In this document: positions 54,636 through 63,425 of the stretch, in pieces
Layout of the letters: each line of letters starts with the position of its first letter
Position numbering within the stretch: position 1 is the first letter of the stretch
Source of the DNA: Paraburkholderia bannensis NBRC 103871
GTDB lineage: Bacteria; Pseudomonadota; Gammaproteobacteria; Burkholderiales; Burkholderiaceae
DNA: 64,000 nt
Direction: 5' to 3'
Assembly (NCBI RefSeq): GCF_000685015.1
Contig: NZ_BAYA01000001.1
Location: 434,001-498,000, forward strand
Position numbers and translations under genes: made by a program
The notes under the pieces: generated by a model
The model's database searches: none
Seen by the model: only the letters and a program-made list of their open reading frames with translations
Told to the model about the DNA's origin: nothing

Positions 54636-55610
54636 TTAGAGCAAGCCCATCAGACCGCCTGCGGCCGCGCCATAAGCGGGACTCGCGCCCAACGAACCCG
54701 CAAGCGCAGCACCGCCGAGCGCGCCACCCATGGCGCCGGCAAGGTTGTTCGTGTAGTAAGGCGTCGACGTGCTCGTGTTGCCGCCGTACTGGCCTTGAAT
54801 CAGGTTCGAGTAGTTGTTCAGCAGTTGCCACGGCGCGTTGATCTGCGACTGCTGAAGCGCCTGCTGATTGCCGCCCATGTTGTAGAGGTTCGTGGCCGCC
54901 GAGTTGATCGAATTGACCATGTTCGGAGCCATCGATAACCCGCCGAGCTGCTGCTGCGCCGCCGTGTTGTAGTTGCTCGACAGGCCTTGCGCGGCCCCAA
55001 GCTGATTCTGGATCCCCTGCTGATACATCGTGTTCGCAAGGTTTGCATCGGTATTGCCGAGTTGCGTCGCGAGATCCTGCTGATTCTGGCTCACGGCGTT
55101 CTGATAGGCACCCGAACCGTATCGGCCAGAGGCTTCCATCGCGCTCGACGTCTGCGGGGCCGTGGCGGTCTGGTATGCACGCGTGATAGCGCTATTCGCC
55201 GCATCCATCGCGCTCGATGTGTAGGGATTGTTGGAGCCGTTCGCGATCGCGCTGAAAGTCGAATTCCCCGGATTCGAATTCAGGTACTGCCCATTGAGCA
55301 GATTGTTGGCGTACGCGCCGGCTGAGTTGTTGACGTTAGCCGCCTGTCCGAACTGCGTTCCATTCGCGACATTCTGGGTGTCCTGCATCGCCTGTTGCTG
55401 CATCGGCGTAAAGCCTGCGACGGAAGACGAAGGATTGCTCGCGAACTGGTTGTACGTGTTCGAGGCCCCTCCGAACACGCTGGAGAGATAGGGCTGCTGC
55501 CCCGTCCATGGAGTCGCAACGGTGTTGCTCGTGGTGTTCCCACCGCCGCCGCCATTGGCAATGACGAGCCCGAGGCGCATCAGGTGGAGTTGTCGAGGGT
55601 TGCGGATCAC
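54636..55610 (-). CDS. Gln/Asn/Ala-rich phage internal protein
   Basis: 324 residues from a GTG at 55610, which overlaps the preceding stop by 4 nt (GTGA). A basic leader (IRNPRQLHLMRLGLVIANGGGGG) is followed by Asn/Gln/Ser/Ala-rich helical sequence with repeated NQLGAAQGL-type heptads, ending in a Gly/Ala hydrophobic tail (GALGGAALAGSLGASPAYGA). Likely an internal/ejection protein; no domain recognised. Confidence 0.68.
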   Translation of the reverse strand: MIRNPRQLHLMRLGLVIANGGGGGNTTSNTVATPWTGQQPYLSSVFGGASNTYNQFASNPSSSVAGFTPMQQQAMQDTQNVANGTQFGQAANVNNSAGAYANNLLNGQYLNSNPGNSTFSAIANGSNNPYTSSAMDAANSAITRAYQTATAPQTSSAMEASGRYGSGAYQNAVSQNQQDLATQLGNTDANLANTMYQQGIQNQLGAAQGLSSNYNTAAQQQLGGLSMAPNMVNSINSAATNLYNMGGNQQALQQSQINAPWQLLNNYSNLIQGQYGGNTSTSTPYYTNNLAGAMGGALGGAALAGSLGASPAYGAAAGGLMGLL

Positions 55611-56017
55611 AGTCGCTTCTCCACATAGAGGTGAGTCATTTCGTAGCCGCCAAGGCGATGTAGAAACCCGCGCCACCAACCCGGCCGCGCCTGCAATTCC
55701 ATGGCTGCGCAACCGTTGGCCTTCGCCCACGCTTCCATCGTTTGCATGGCTGGGATTTGCCACTCGGCGCGATTGCGGCCGGTGACGATGCGAATCTGGC
55801 AAACGGCCTGTTTCGGGTAATTCGCGATGCACGTCACTCCCACTGCGTAGGCCGTTTCGGTGCGCCAGATCCAGAGCTGATTGGTTCCTTCCAGAAGTTC
55901 GATGCGGATATCGTTTTCGTCGAATTTGCCGCGCGAGGTTTTGCACGCAGCAGCAATCCACGGACGAACCTCGTCCCACACCTCATCGATGAGGTGTTTT
56001 TGAATGCCGTAGAGCAT
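55607..56017 (-). CDS. Phage GNAT-like protein of unknown substrate
   Basis: 136 residues from the ATG at 56017. Starts MLYGIQKHLIDEVWDEVRPWI; the middle has a beta-sheet core and MQTMEAWAKANGCAAMELQARPGWWRGFLHRLGGYE near the end, typical of the GNAT acetyl-CoA fold found between tail and internal genes of many podoviruses. A clear Q/RxxGxG acetyl-CoA loop is missing, so catalysis is uncertain. Confidence 0.65.
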   Translation of the reverse strand: MLYGIQKHLIDEVWDEVRPWIAAACKTSRGKFDENDIRIELLEGTNQLWIWRTETAYAVGVTCIANYPKQAVCQIRIVTGRNRAEWQIPAMQTMEAWAKANGCAAMELQARPGWWRGFLHRLGGYEMTHLYVEKRL

Positions 56018-56021
56018 GTAA

Positions 56022-56354
56022 TCAGCCGATGAGAAGGACGTCGAACGTCTGGTCTGTATTCGGGCTGCTGGCGTGCGTGATCGTCGCCTGCCCGTTTTTC
56101 TTGGCCGACACGTACAGCCCGGAGATCCAGGCAGTCGAGGCATTGAGCGTGCGCGGCGTGAATCCGATGAAGGTGTTCGCACCGATCCTTGAATCGGTCA
56201 GCGTCGTGCTCGTGGCGCTTGGCGTCAGCGTGACGCTCGCAGTTGCATTGAGCTTCCCGCCAAGCTGGTTATTCACTGCCTGCGCGATCTGCCGACGATG
56301 CTCCTTCTCGTTCGGGAGCATCAACGGAACTGCCTGATAGCCCCTTTGCATCAT
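56022..56354 (-). CDS. Small phage structural protein, hypothetical
   Basis: 110 residues from the tandem ATGATG at 56354, overlapping the upstream stop by 4 nt. The first 35 residues are helical and charged (NEKEHRRQIAQAVNNQLGGK), the rest Thr/Ser-rich beta sequence (NATASVTLTPSATSTTLTD). Probably a virion component next to the tail accessory protein. Confidence 0.6.
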   Translation of the reverse strand: MMQRGYQAVPLMLPNEKEHRRQIAQAVNNQLGGKLNATASVTLTPSATSTTLTDSRIGANTFIGFTPRTLNASTAWISGLYVSAKKNGQATITHASSPNTDQTFDVLLIG

Positions 56355-57865
56355 CGGCGCCCAGACATGTGGATCGAGTCTTCCGGAATCTCCACGCCTT
56401 GCAGGTGCGTGAAGGAGCCGCTCGTCTGGATCCGCGCGCGCATGTAGCGGGCATCGGCACGCACCGGGCACTCCCCGTTGGCGTTAACAGCGCTCGAACT
56501 CGAAAACGACGGCGCGTCGATCAGTCGGTTGCGCGTGCCGATCTGAACCGTCGGCGCTGCACCATCAATCATCGGGCGCACCGATGAGAGATACGCACGC
56601 TTGCCTTGCGAACCGAAGGGCTCAAGTTCCACAGTGTCAGCAGTGGCGTTCGCCGGCGTACCGGTAAAGTATGAGAGCTGATGCGACGGATTGAACGCCC
56701 CCATCAGGATCTGGCCGCCAGCCCACACGCGCGAGTCGAGCGAAAACGGCAGCGTGTCGAGCGTATAGCCGGTGCTGTCTAGCGAATCGAGCGAGTAACC
56801 CTGCGTGATCGCGCGGAAAATGTATTCGGCGTTGACCTGTGCAAAGCCCCATTTGTTGAGAGCCCAATTAAACACGAGCAGCGAATCGCACACCCCGTTC
56901 GACGAGGAATTCGACGGATACAACCACATCACAAGGCGGTTGATCGGATCGACAGCCCCAACGACGTTGTACAGATAGGCCATGTTCACGTTGGCCCAGA
57001 AGGTCTTGTCGACTCGATCGACGCCAAGCGGGATCGACTGCGATCCGTCGAAGGCATAGAAGCCGTCTTCGCCCAGGTAATAGGCAAGCGCGCCGAGTTG
57101 CACGATCGACTTGGGCGCTGGTGTGCCGCGCACACCTTCCGCCGGATAGAAGCCGAATATGGTCGGCGAACCTTGAAACACGACACGCCAGATCGCGCGC
57201 TCGAAGAACACGGCACCGTCTGCATTACCCAGGTTTCCGACGAGCCCCATGATCCATCCCTGATCGCCAGGGATAATCTGCGAGCCAGCGAGCAACTGCG
57301 CTTCCGTCACGCTTCCCGAAGCGGGCCATGTCGTCGGATCGTCGATCGCACACCACTGAACGCGCTGCGGCTGCTCACCGTTCGTACCGTCGAACGTGTT
57401 GCCGACCATCACGAAATCCTTGATCGTCGTGATGTAGCGCGCCTGGGGCGGCGAGCCGGCGAGATCGGCAAATGCTGTGCTCGAATTGAGCACGAACGAC
57501 TGAAGGTTCTGCCCGAAAGCAGCCGCGATCACGCGCTGGCCGTATTGCGTGAAATTCCACTTCTCACCCAGCGGCACCGTATAACCGCCCGACTTGCTCA
57601 CGTTCACGAAGGCCGTGCCTCCCGGCGCGAACTCGTAGAGCTTGCCTGCGTCGCCGCAAAACAGATAGTTGTTCGCGCCGCTGTCGATCGCCGTCAAGGC
57701 ACCGAGGCATTGCGACGTTAGCGCGCTCTGATTGAACGTCGAGAGCGTGCCAACCGGGCCCCAGCTTTCTTTCGTGCGCGGGAAGAGATTGACGATGTTT
57801 CCCGACGCGCCGCTCGCGTTGTTCGGCGGGAGATCCGGCGCGTAATCGGCGATGGGCAGTTGCAT
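56351..57865 (-). CDS. Tail accessory / DNA-stabilisation protein, beta-propeller (P22 gp10-like)
   Basis: 504 residues from the ATG at 57865. Starts LPIADYAPDLPPNNASGASGNIVNLFPRTK; early residues PWPxxxD-like and repeated blades (YLFCGDAGKLYEF, FVMVGNTFDGTNGEQPQRVQWCAIDDPTTW, YYLGEDGFYAFDG) indicate a propeller of the type seen in podovirus head-closure proteins. It overlaps the adaptor gene by one base, matching the gp4-gp10 order of P22-like phages. Confidence 0.75.
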   Translation of the reverse strand: MQLPIADYAPDLPPNNASGASGNIVNLFPRTKESWGPVGTLSTFNQSALTSQCLGALTAIDSGANNYLFCGDAGKLYEFAPGGTAFVNVSKSGGYTVPLGEKWNFTQYGQRVIAAAFGQNLQSFVLNSSTAFADLAGSPPQARYITTIKDFVMVGNTFDGTNGEQPQRVQWCAIDDPTTWPASGSVTEAQLLAGSQIIPGDQGWIMGLVGNLGNADGAVFFERAIWRVVFQGSPTIFGFYPAEGVRGTPAPKSIVQLGALAYYLGEDGFYAFDGSQSIPLGVDRVDKTFWANVNMAYLYNVVGAVDPINRLVMWLYPSNSSSNGVCDSLLVFNWALNKWGFAQVNAEYIFRAITQGYSLDSLDSTGYTLDTLPFSLDSRVWAGGQILMGAFNPSHQLSYFTGTPANATADTVELEPFGSQGKRAYLSSVRPMIDGAAPTVQIGTRNRLIDAPSFSSSSAVNANGECPVRADARYMRARIQTSGSFTHLQGVEIPEDSIHMSGRR

Positions 57866-58563
57866 TATCCAGCCACCATGGAAGGGGCTGAGCCAGACCA
57901 CGACTCAGCGCGGTCGGCCAGCAGGAACGAAGCGAGCGTCTGCTGATACGACGGCTCCCAAAATTGGAGCGCCTCCTGATCCTTCAGGAACGCAGCAACT
58001 GCGGCATTGCACGCCTGCAAAAGCAGCAGCGGCACCGTCTGCGTCATCCACGAAACCGGATTCGTCGCGGAGAGCGGCGGAAAGCGCTGCCAATAGATGC
58101 CTGTGATTGCATAAGCGCTATCTGGGAACGGCCCGAAGATGATTTGCTGACCTTCTCGCGCGAAGTATTGCGGCGGCGCGGATGGCGCGCGAAACGAGTG
58201 GTTCGTGTAGATGTACTCGGGATTCTTGCGGATCAGCTCGAACGTGCAGTTGTCGATGCTCACCAGAAGATGGTGCATCCCGAGATAGCCCGGCATCACC
58301 GACAGCGGCACGACACCGTTCGCGTTGATCGTGGTGCTGATAGCCGTTTCCAGAGGGGCTACGCCAGATCCCTTGTTCTGCGTGAAGATGTCCCGATAGA
58401 TGCGCTCTTCTGCTACCTGAATGAAGTAGTCGATGAACCCACCAAGATTCGTGTCACCAGCGCGCGCGAACCAGTTGAGAACCGCTTGTTGCAGCGTCTG
58501 GTAATCGCGTACCGCATCTAGCGGGTACTGAGACGGATAGGCGGCGGGGACGAAGATCGTCAT
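57865..58563 (-). CDS. Head-tail adaptor-like protein
   Basis: 232 residues. Helical N-terminus (DYQTLQQAVLNWFARAGDTNLGGFIDYFIQVAEERIYRDI), central region with PGYLGMHHLLVSI and FEFFI-like strands, and C-terminal helices (LLLLQACNAAVAAFLKDQEALQFWEPSYQQTL). This matches the short-tail adaptor plan (P22 gp4/T7 gp11-like). Position between capsid and tail accessory genes supports it. Confidence 0.68.
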   Translation of the reverse strand: MTIFVPAAYPSQYPLDAVRDYQTLQQAVLNWFARAGDTNLGGFIDYFIQVAEERIYRDIFTQNKGSGVAPLETAISTTINANGVVPLSVMPGYLGMHHLLVSIDNCTFELIRKNPEYIYTNHSFRAPSAPPQYFAREGQQIIFGPFPDSAYAITGIYWQRFPPLSATNPVSWMTQTVPLLLLQACNAAVAAFLKDQEALQFWEPSYQQTLASFLLADRAESWSGSAPSMVAG

Positions 58564-58611
58564 TAAATCACCCCGTAAATTAAAGCGCGGCTATGCATCA
58601 TCATGGAACGC

Positions 58612-60315
58612 TCAATCCACCCGACGCGCGCGGATAAAGCCGGTACTGGTGAGTGTGCTCGTGCCGAATAACGTGAGGCCAACCAGATACACAGTCGTAT
58701 TGGTAGTGACGTTGATACGCTGAACCGGAGGAATGGCCGATGCGGACGCATTCGTCGGGAAATTCGCTGTCAGTTGGTAATAATTGCCCAGCGCCGGAAG
58801 CGTCGCCGACGTAGTGCTGATTCCAGCCACCACCGCTGAGAGCGTCGTTGTTGCCGCCGCCTGGAAGATCACCGCGCCCTGCACGTCCCAATCACCTGGC
58901 GTCAGCGTGATCGACGCCAGATTCTGCGCCGTGTTGTTCGTCATCGAGACGGCGCTGAACGTCGCGCTGATGACTTCGCCAACACTTCCAGCGCTTGGAG
59001 TGCCGCCGCTGGTCGTGCCTACAATTCCGCTGGAAGTGAGACGACCTCCGAAGGTTATATTCCCCGAGTCATCCATATCGCAGATGACCGCGCTCTGCGC
59101 GCTGTTGACACACTGGAGATGGCCGCTCAGAACTCTGAGGTATTTGTTCGGCGTTGTCGCACCATTACCGCCAAAGAAGATCTGCGCGCCATTTCCCGTG
59201 TTACTGGTCGCGCTAAGTGCTAGCGTATTGCCGCTGGTTGCTGACGAGGTAACCGTCGTAGGGCCGTTAGCGAAAACGCCTCCTGTACCTTTTGGCGATA
59301 GCTGAATCCCGATGTTCGTATCGGAACCAGTTGCGGACAGCTGGGGAGCCACGCCAGTAGCGGAGCCCGTTGCCGTGAGGCCATTCACGCCGCTGTTCAC
59401 GCCAGCGATGCTGAATATGCCGTTGCTCGTAGCGTTATTGAATTTGACCGAGTTATCGCTGAAATTCTGCTGAATTCCCGCCGCTTGCGTTGTGCCTGTG
59501 CCGACAATGGATGAGGTCGGCGTCCCCGCGCTGCCAAACCATTGCATCCGCTGTCCCGATGAAAAGGCGATAGCGAGACCGCTGGTTAGCGAATTGCTGC
59601 CGAAAACAATGCCAGTGTCAAATGTGCTGTGATTATTCTGGATATTGATCGCAGCCTGGCTGGGATATTGGCCCGTCGCAGGCAGTTCCGCACCAGCGGC
59701 AAGTTGCAGCGCGATAACCTGCCCGGGTGCTTGCTGATACGGGTCGGTTACGGTATCCGCAGCATAATTGACGGTATCCAGTTCGAGCCCGTATGCGCCG
59801 CCTGTCGTACCCGACATTCGATAGGCTTCGTTATACCCGCCCCAAGCGCTCGTGGAATAACTCGTGTTGTTGTTGACGCCTATCGCCAGCGCGCCAATAA
59901 CACCACCTGCGTAGTTCATATACTGCGACTGCGTAGCGGTGACGAACGCATTATTGTTCTGAGGGTTCACGCCATTCAGCACGGCCAAACTGGCAAGCTG
60001 GATGAACCCACCGGTACGACCGGTCGAGATCTGGAACTGCGTCAGCCAGTCCGGCTGACTTGCAACCTGGGTGCCATTGTTTGCTGTGGCGCCTGCGATG
60101 AAGAGTCGATCGCTGATGCGCGAAATGCTCGCGCCCTGCCCAGCGTAGAAATTTCCCGTCGAGGGAACCGTAATCCCGTAGAGCGTGACGCTCCCTGACA
60201 CCGAGAGCGTACCTTGCACCGTCACGTTATTGAACGTCGGGCTCGGATAGCTCTGGGCGAGCGCGATCGCCGGCACGAGGAGCGCCAGCAGGAATAGCTT
60301 CAGTTTTCTGATCAT
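58612..60315 (-). CDS. Fibre-like repeat protein with Sec signal peptide
   Basis: 567 residues. Begins MIRKLKLFLLALLVPAIALA followed by Q, a textbook signal peptide. The rest is Ser/Thr/Asn/Gly-rich beta sequence like tail fibres or spikes: SPTFNNVTVQGTLSVSGSV at the start, many GxNS/TGxA repeats, and a C-terminal globular domain (AQNLASITLTPGDWDVQGAVIFQAA) of the type found on phage fibre tips. A signal peptide on a virion protein is unusual; see findings. Confidence 0.7.
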   Translation of the reverse strand: MIRKLKLFLLALLVPAIALAQSYPSPTFNNVTVQGTLSVSGSVTLYGITVPSTGNFYAGQGASISRISDRLFIAGATANNGTQVASQPDWLTQFQISTGRTGGFIQLASLAVLNGVNPQNNNAFVTATQSQYMNYAGGVIGALAIGVNNNTSYSTSAWGGYNEAYRMSGTTGGAYGLELDTVNYAADTVTDPYQQAPGQVIALQLAAGAELPATGQYPSQAAINIQNNHSTFDTGIVFGSNSLTSGLAIAFSSGQRMQWFGSAGTPTSSIVGTGTTQAAGIQQNFSDNSVKFNNATSNGIFSIAGVNSGVNGLTATGSATGVAPQLSATGSDTNIGIQLSPKGTGGVFANGPTTVTSSATSGNTLALSATSNTGNGAQIFFGGNGATTPNKYLRVLSGHLQCVNSAQSAVICDMDDSGNITFGGRLTSSGIVGTTSGGTPSAGSVGEVISATFSAVSMTNNTAQNLASITLTPGDWDVQGAVIFQAAATTTLSAVVAGISTTSATLPALGNYYQLTANFPTNASASAIPPVQRINVTTNTTVYLVGLTLFGTSTLTSTGFIRARRVD

Positions 60316-60316
60316 G

Positions 60317-60661
60317 TCAGGACACCGAGATAACGCCGCCGTTATTCCACGGCTGACCAGGAGTGCCAGGCAGACTCGTGGAAAGATCCGCAGGAAGCAT
60401 GTCGAGGATGATGATGTCGTTGATCGTCTGCGTCGTGATGCCAGATCCGCTTATCACCAACTGGTAATGCCCGTTGGGCGCATAGAACGAGAATCGTCCG
60501 TTGGCGTCGGTGGTGAGCGTCCCGCCGGGAATCGGCGTCACGCCGTTGTCCGAATAGATCGTCGCGGGCGTGCCAGCCGGATAAAGATTGACCTGCACGG
60601 TCGCGCCAACCAGCGGCAGGCCGCTCGCCGTATTCGCCAGGCTGTCGCGGTACTGTTGCAT
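60317..60661 (-). CDS. Small Ig-like/carboxypeptidase-regulatory-fold phage protein
   Basis: 114 residues. ASGLPLVGATVQVNLYPAGTPATIYSDNGVTPIPGGTLTTDANGRFSFYAPNGHYQLVISG is a prealbumin-like beta sandwich found as a decoration module in phage fibres and baseplates. Encoded one base upstream of the signal-peptide fibre gene, so the two may form one adhesion unit. Confidence 0.65.
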   Translation of the reverse strand: MQQYRDSLANTASGLPLVGATVQVNLYPAGTPATIYSDNGVTPIPGGTLTTDANGRFSFYAPNGHYQLVISGSGITTQTINDIIILDMLPADLSTSLPGTPGQPWNNGGVISVS

Positions 60662-60662
60662 G

Positions 60663-60944
60663 TCAGATCACCCGGTTAGTGGTGCGGAACTTCGCGTACT
60701 CGGGGCCCTTGAGGATCTTCATGACCATCGGCCAGTGATCCTTCTGCATGAAGTCCCACCCGTACTTGATCTTGATGTCGAGCATCACGGACTGCGGCAC
60801 GCGCATGACCTGCTTGAACTCGCCCATCTTCTCGAACTCGCCTTCCTGAACGCGCTTGTCGTGGGCGTAGTCGAGGACGTCTTGAACGTCCTCCGAGTAC
60901 TGGACGTGAACCTTGTCGTCTTCTTCGTGGATGGTCGTTTTCAT
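60663..60944 (-). CDS. Hypothetical phage protein
   Basis: 93 residues from the ATG at 60944 (TGATG overlap with the upstream stop). Charged, no signal or membrane segment: MKTTIHEEDDKVHVQYSEDVQ.. VMLDIKIKYGWDFMQKDH. Common near capsid genes of podoviruses; function unknown. Confidence 0.65.
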   Translation of the reverse strand: MKTTIHEEDDKVHVQYSEDVQDVLDYAHDKRVQEGEFEKMGEFKQVMRVPQSVMLDIKIKYGWDFMQKDHWPMVMKILKGPEYAKFRTTNRVI

Positions 60945-61246
60945 CAGTGCGTTACCTCGATGACGTTCAGCGTGCCAGTAGAAGAACCGTCCTGAATCAC
61001 GGCGATCTTTGCGCCGTTTTCCACGCGCACGATGTATGGCGGATCGCTTGCCTTCACCAGCATGTCGGTCGCAACTGCTGTTGGCGATTGCCCAACCTGC
61101 ACGTGACAATTGCCGCCGATCGCTGAAATTTGCACGGCTTGCGTATAGAGGTTGAATGCTGCTGAGAGGACTGACGTTGCTCCAATCGCGAGGTTCTGAC
61201 CGGTGCCGGGGATGGGCCGCCACGGGCTAAGAGGTGTCCAGGACAT
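60944..61246 (-). CDS. Small phage structural protein, hypothetical
   Basis: 100 residues, GAGGA 7 bases upstream of the ATG. All-beta, e.g. NLYTQAVQISAIGGNCHVQVGQSPTAVATDML and ENGAKIAVIQDG. Looks like a capsid decoration or head-completion protein by size and fold, encoded right after the capsid terminator. Confidence 0.6.
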   Translation of the reverse strand: MSWTPLSPWRPIPGTGQNLAIGATSVLSAAFNLYTQAVQISAIGGNCHVQVGQSPTAVATDMLVKASDPPYIVRVENGAKIAVIQDGSSTGTLNVIEVTH

Positions 61247-61260
61247 TTCGATTCCTCAAA

Positions 61261-61285
61261 TAAAAAAGGGCGACCGAAGCCGCCC
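61261..61285 (-). terminator. Terminator after the major capsid gene
   Basis: On the minus strand a 7-bp stem GGGCGGC/GTCGCCC closes a TTCG tetraloop (61268-61285) and is followed by TTTTTTA. It is 26 bases after the capsid stop. Confidence 0.8.
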
Positions 61286-61311
61286 AAGCCATGATGGAGA
61301 TCGATACCGCT

Positions 61312-62292
61312 TTAGCCGGTCGTGTCGAAAATCGCGCCGTGGGCGTGCTCGTTGCCCACTTCGAGCGCGTAGTCCACGAGCAGCATCTTCTTGTCGCTGT
61401 CGCCGGTCTTCGCGAGCGGCATTGTCTGGAAGGGACGCAGGTACGCAACGCGCAGATAGTCCGGGTTGATGAAAAAGCAGTCACCCGATTGAGCGAGGAA
61501 GATGTCGGGGATGATCTTCACGTCTCCGAAGTCCGACTGGTACACGTCGACTGCGGTCTTGAGGGTCTTGTCTTCGACCTCGATAAAACGCGTGCCGGGG
61601 CCAGCGAACGCCGAGATGTTCTGCTTGTTGACCGGGGAGACGACCCCGTACTCAGGCGATTCGCCCGAGGAGGTGTAGATCTTCTGAAGTACCTGCTTGA
61701 CCATCGCTTCGGTGATCGCCGCCTTCACGCTGTTGTACGTGCGCGTGCTCGTGCCGTCCGTCCAGCCGTTGGCGGCGAGCGACGGATTGGCGCCCGAAGG
61801 CGAGCCACCCGTCTGAAACACGGTGTTCGTCGCCAGCCAGCAGGGCAGCCCCGCCGTCGTGGAAGCCGTCGAGCTGTTGCCGGCCGCCTTGGCGTGGTTG
61901 TAGGTCAGAATGCCCTCGATGTCGCGCTTCAGCTCCTTCGACTTCTTCATGAGCTGATAGCCCATCTTGTTCGAGCCACCTGCGGCCACAACTGCCTGGC
62001 CCTTGCCCGAAAGCTGGACGACCTTGTTCGAGGTCTGCACGTAGTTGCCCATACGCGCGGTCGGCGTGAGAACCTGCGACGTCGGATCGTCGCCTTCGAC
62101 CTGCGCATTCGACAGGTTCTGGGCGGCGAGCGAGTCGGTATCCCATTCGTGGTTGCCCTGCGTCGCCCGGTTCTTCTTCGTCATGTTCAGGATCGGCGTC
62201 TTGAACGGGTCAACGTTGAAGATCAGGTTCGAGAGGTCTTCCCGAATGTTCGTCTGCGTGTACGTCTGATAGGTATTGCTCGGGACGGTCAT
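61312..62292 (-). CDS. Major capsid protein, SU10 type (DUF5309)
   Basis: 326 residues. Starts TYTQTNIREDLSNLIFNVDPFKTPILNM, the typical N-terminal phrase of the SU10 major head family, with HEWDTDSLAA shortly after. The C-terminus has GDVKIIPDIFLAQSGDCFFINPDYLRVAYLRPFQT, the HK97-fold P-domain region of this family, ending EVGNEHAHGAI. Flanked by the scaffold gene (12 bases) and its own terminator. Confidence 0.92.
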   Translation of the reverse strand: MTVPSNTYQTYTQTNIREDLSNLIFNVDPFKTPILNMTKKNRATQGNHEWDTDSLAAQNLSNAQVEGDDPTSQVLTPTARMGNYVQTSNKVVQLSGKGQAVVAAGGSNKMGYQLMKKSKELKRDIEGILTYNHAKAAGNSSTASTTAGLPCWLATNTVFQTGGSPSGANPSLAANGWTDGTSTRTYNSVKAAITEAMVKQVLQKIYTSSGESPEYGVVSPVNKQNISAFAGPGTRFIEVEDKTLKTAVDVYQSDFGDVKIIPDIFLAQSGDCFFINPDYLRVAYLRPFQTMPLAKTGDSDKKMLLVDYALEVGNEHAHGAIFDTTG

Positions 62293-62304
62293 GGCCGCTC
62301 TCCT

Positions 62305-63363
62305 TTACTGGTTCGCGAAGAACTCGAACGCCGCTGCCTGGGCGTCCTGGTCACGCGGATTTCGGTTGAGGCGTTCGACAACGCTCTTGCGCTGCGCCTC
62401 GCGTGGGCTGACGTCCGTCCGAGATCCCGGGGCGACCATTTGAGGTGCTTGCCGAACCTGCTTCAGCGCTGCGGGAGTGGCCGCTTGGAGAGCCTGATAT
62501 CGCGCCGCATCATGCAGGATCAGCATGTAGCGGTGGTCGAAGATCTGGCCTAGCTCGGCGTCCTGAAACCCAAGGCTGCGGGCGTACTGCGTCATTTGCT
62601 GCCGGTCTTTTGTGAACGCCGCCGGGTCGCGCCATTCCGGGCGCAGATTCATCAAGCGTTCGTTCTCCGCGGCGACAGACTGCTGAAGCGTCTGTTGCCG
62701 CTGCTGTTCTTCGTGCTGGGCTTGCTGTTGAAGCTGGCCCATGTACTGCTGGATGCCCTGCTGTCGCTGCTGGAATTCGGCTTGCAGGGCGGCGAATTCG
62801 GCCGGGTTGTTCGCGCGCAGGCCATTCCAGTCGATGCGCTGGAAATCATGGTTCAGCATTTGCTGGGCGAGATTGCCGAGCGCCTGGTTCTGCTGGAGTT
62901 GCTGCTGCGCGAGCGTGCGCACAGCTTGGCGCTCCTGCTCGAACGCGGTGCGCTGGTTGCTCAGTTCGATCGACTTGTTATTGACGTGGCCCTGGAGCTG
63001 GAACGACGCGAGCACTTCGGATAGCGGAACAGCCTTTTCCTGCCCGTCGATCTTCGCGGTAACGTGCAGCCCCATGACCGATTGCGGGTCGATCTTGTGG
63101 GCCGTCAGTAGCTCGTTGAGGCTCCCGTACGTCGGCGTGTTGTCGTCTTGCGCCTGCGCTGCGGGATCGGCCTGCTGGGACGTTTGTGCGCCTTCCTGCG
63201 CAGCCTGAGCGCCATCTTGGGCTTGAGGCGCAGCCGCACCACCCTGCGCGCTCTGATCTTCGGGGCGGTCATCCATGCCGCCGTTGTCGTAGAACGATTG
63301 GAACGCGTCTTCGGTGGTTACGGCGCCCACGTTCGGGGTAGTCGTTGCGGCTACGTCGCTCAT
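62305..63363 (-). CDS. Scaffolding protein
   Basis: 352 residues. Acidic, Gln/Ala-rich disordered start (1-75), then TYGSLNELLTAHKIDPQSVMGLHV, a long Gln-rich coiled coil (about 125-240) and a helical C-terminus with basic patches (QRKSVVERLNRNPRDQDAQA). Composition, length and place directly before the capsid gene are those of podovirus scaffolds. Confidence 0.82.
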   Translation of the reverse strand: MSDVAATTTPNVGAVTTEDAFQSFYDNGGMDDRPEDQSAQGGAAAPQAQDGAQAAQEGAQTSQQADPAAQAQDDNTPTYGSLNELLTAHKIDPQSVMGLHVTAKIDGQEKAVPLSEVLASFQLQGHVNNKSIELSNQRTAFEQERQAVRTLAQQQLQQNQALGNLAQQMLNHDFQRIDWNGLRANNPAEFAALQAEFQQRQQGIQQYMGQLQQQAQHEEQQRQQTLQQSVAAENERLMNLRPEWRDPAAFTKDRQQMTQYARSLGFQDAELGQIFDHRYMLILHDAARYQALQAATPAALKQVRQAPQMVAPGSRTDVSPREAQRKSVVERLNRNPRDQDAQAAAFEFFANQ

Positions 63364-63378
63364 TTGCTGACCTCAAAA

Positions 63379-63405
63379 AGAAAAGGGCCTCGCGATGGAG
63401 GCCCT
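63379..63405 (-). terminator. Terminator between gp49-like and scaffold genes
   Basis: Perfect 8-bp stem AGGGCCTC/GAGGCCCT (63384-63391 and 63398-63405), 6-nt loop, T-rich tail on the minus strand. Confidence 0.75.
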
Positions 63406-63425
63406 GTCTGCGGGAATGGATCGGG

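Noticed and set aside
44813-61246. Possible diversity-generating retroelement in the prophage, given its podovirus-like gene order
   Set aside because: No reverse transcriptase frame and no template/variable repeat pair were seen near the fibre genes.
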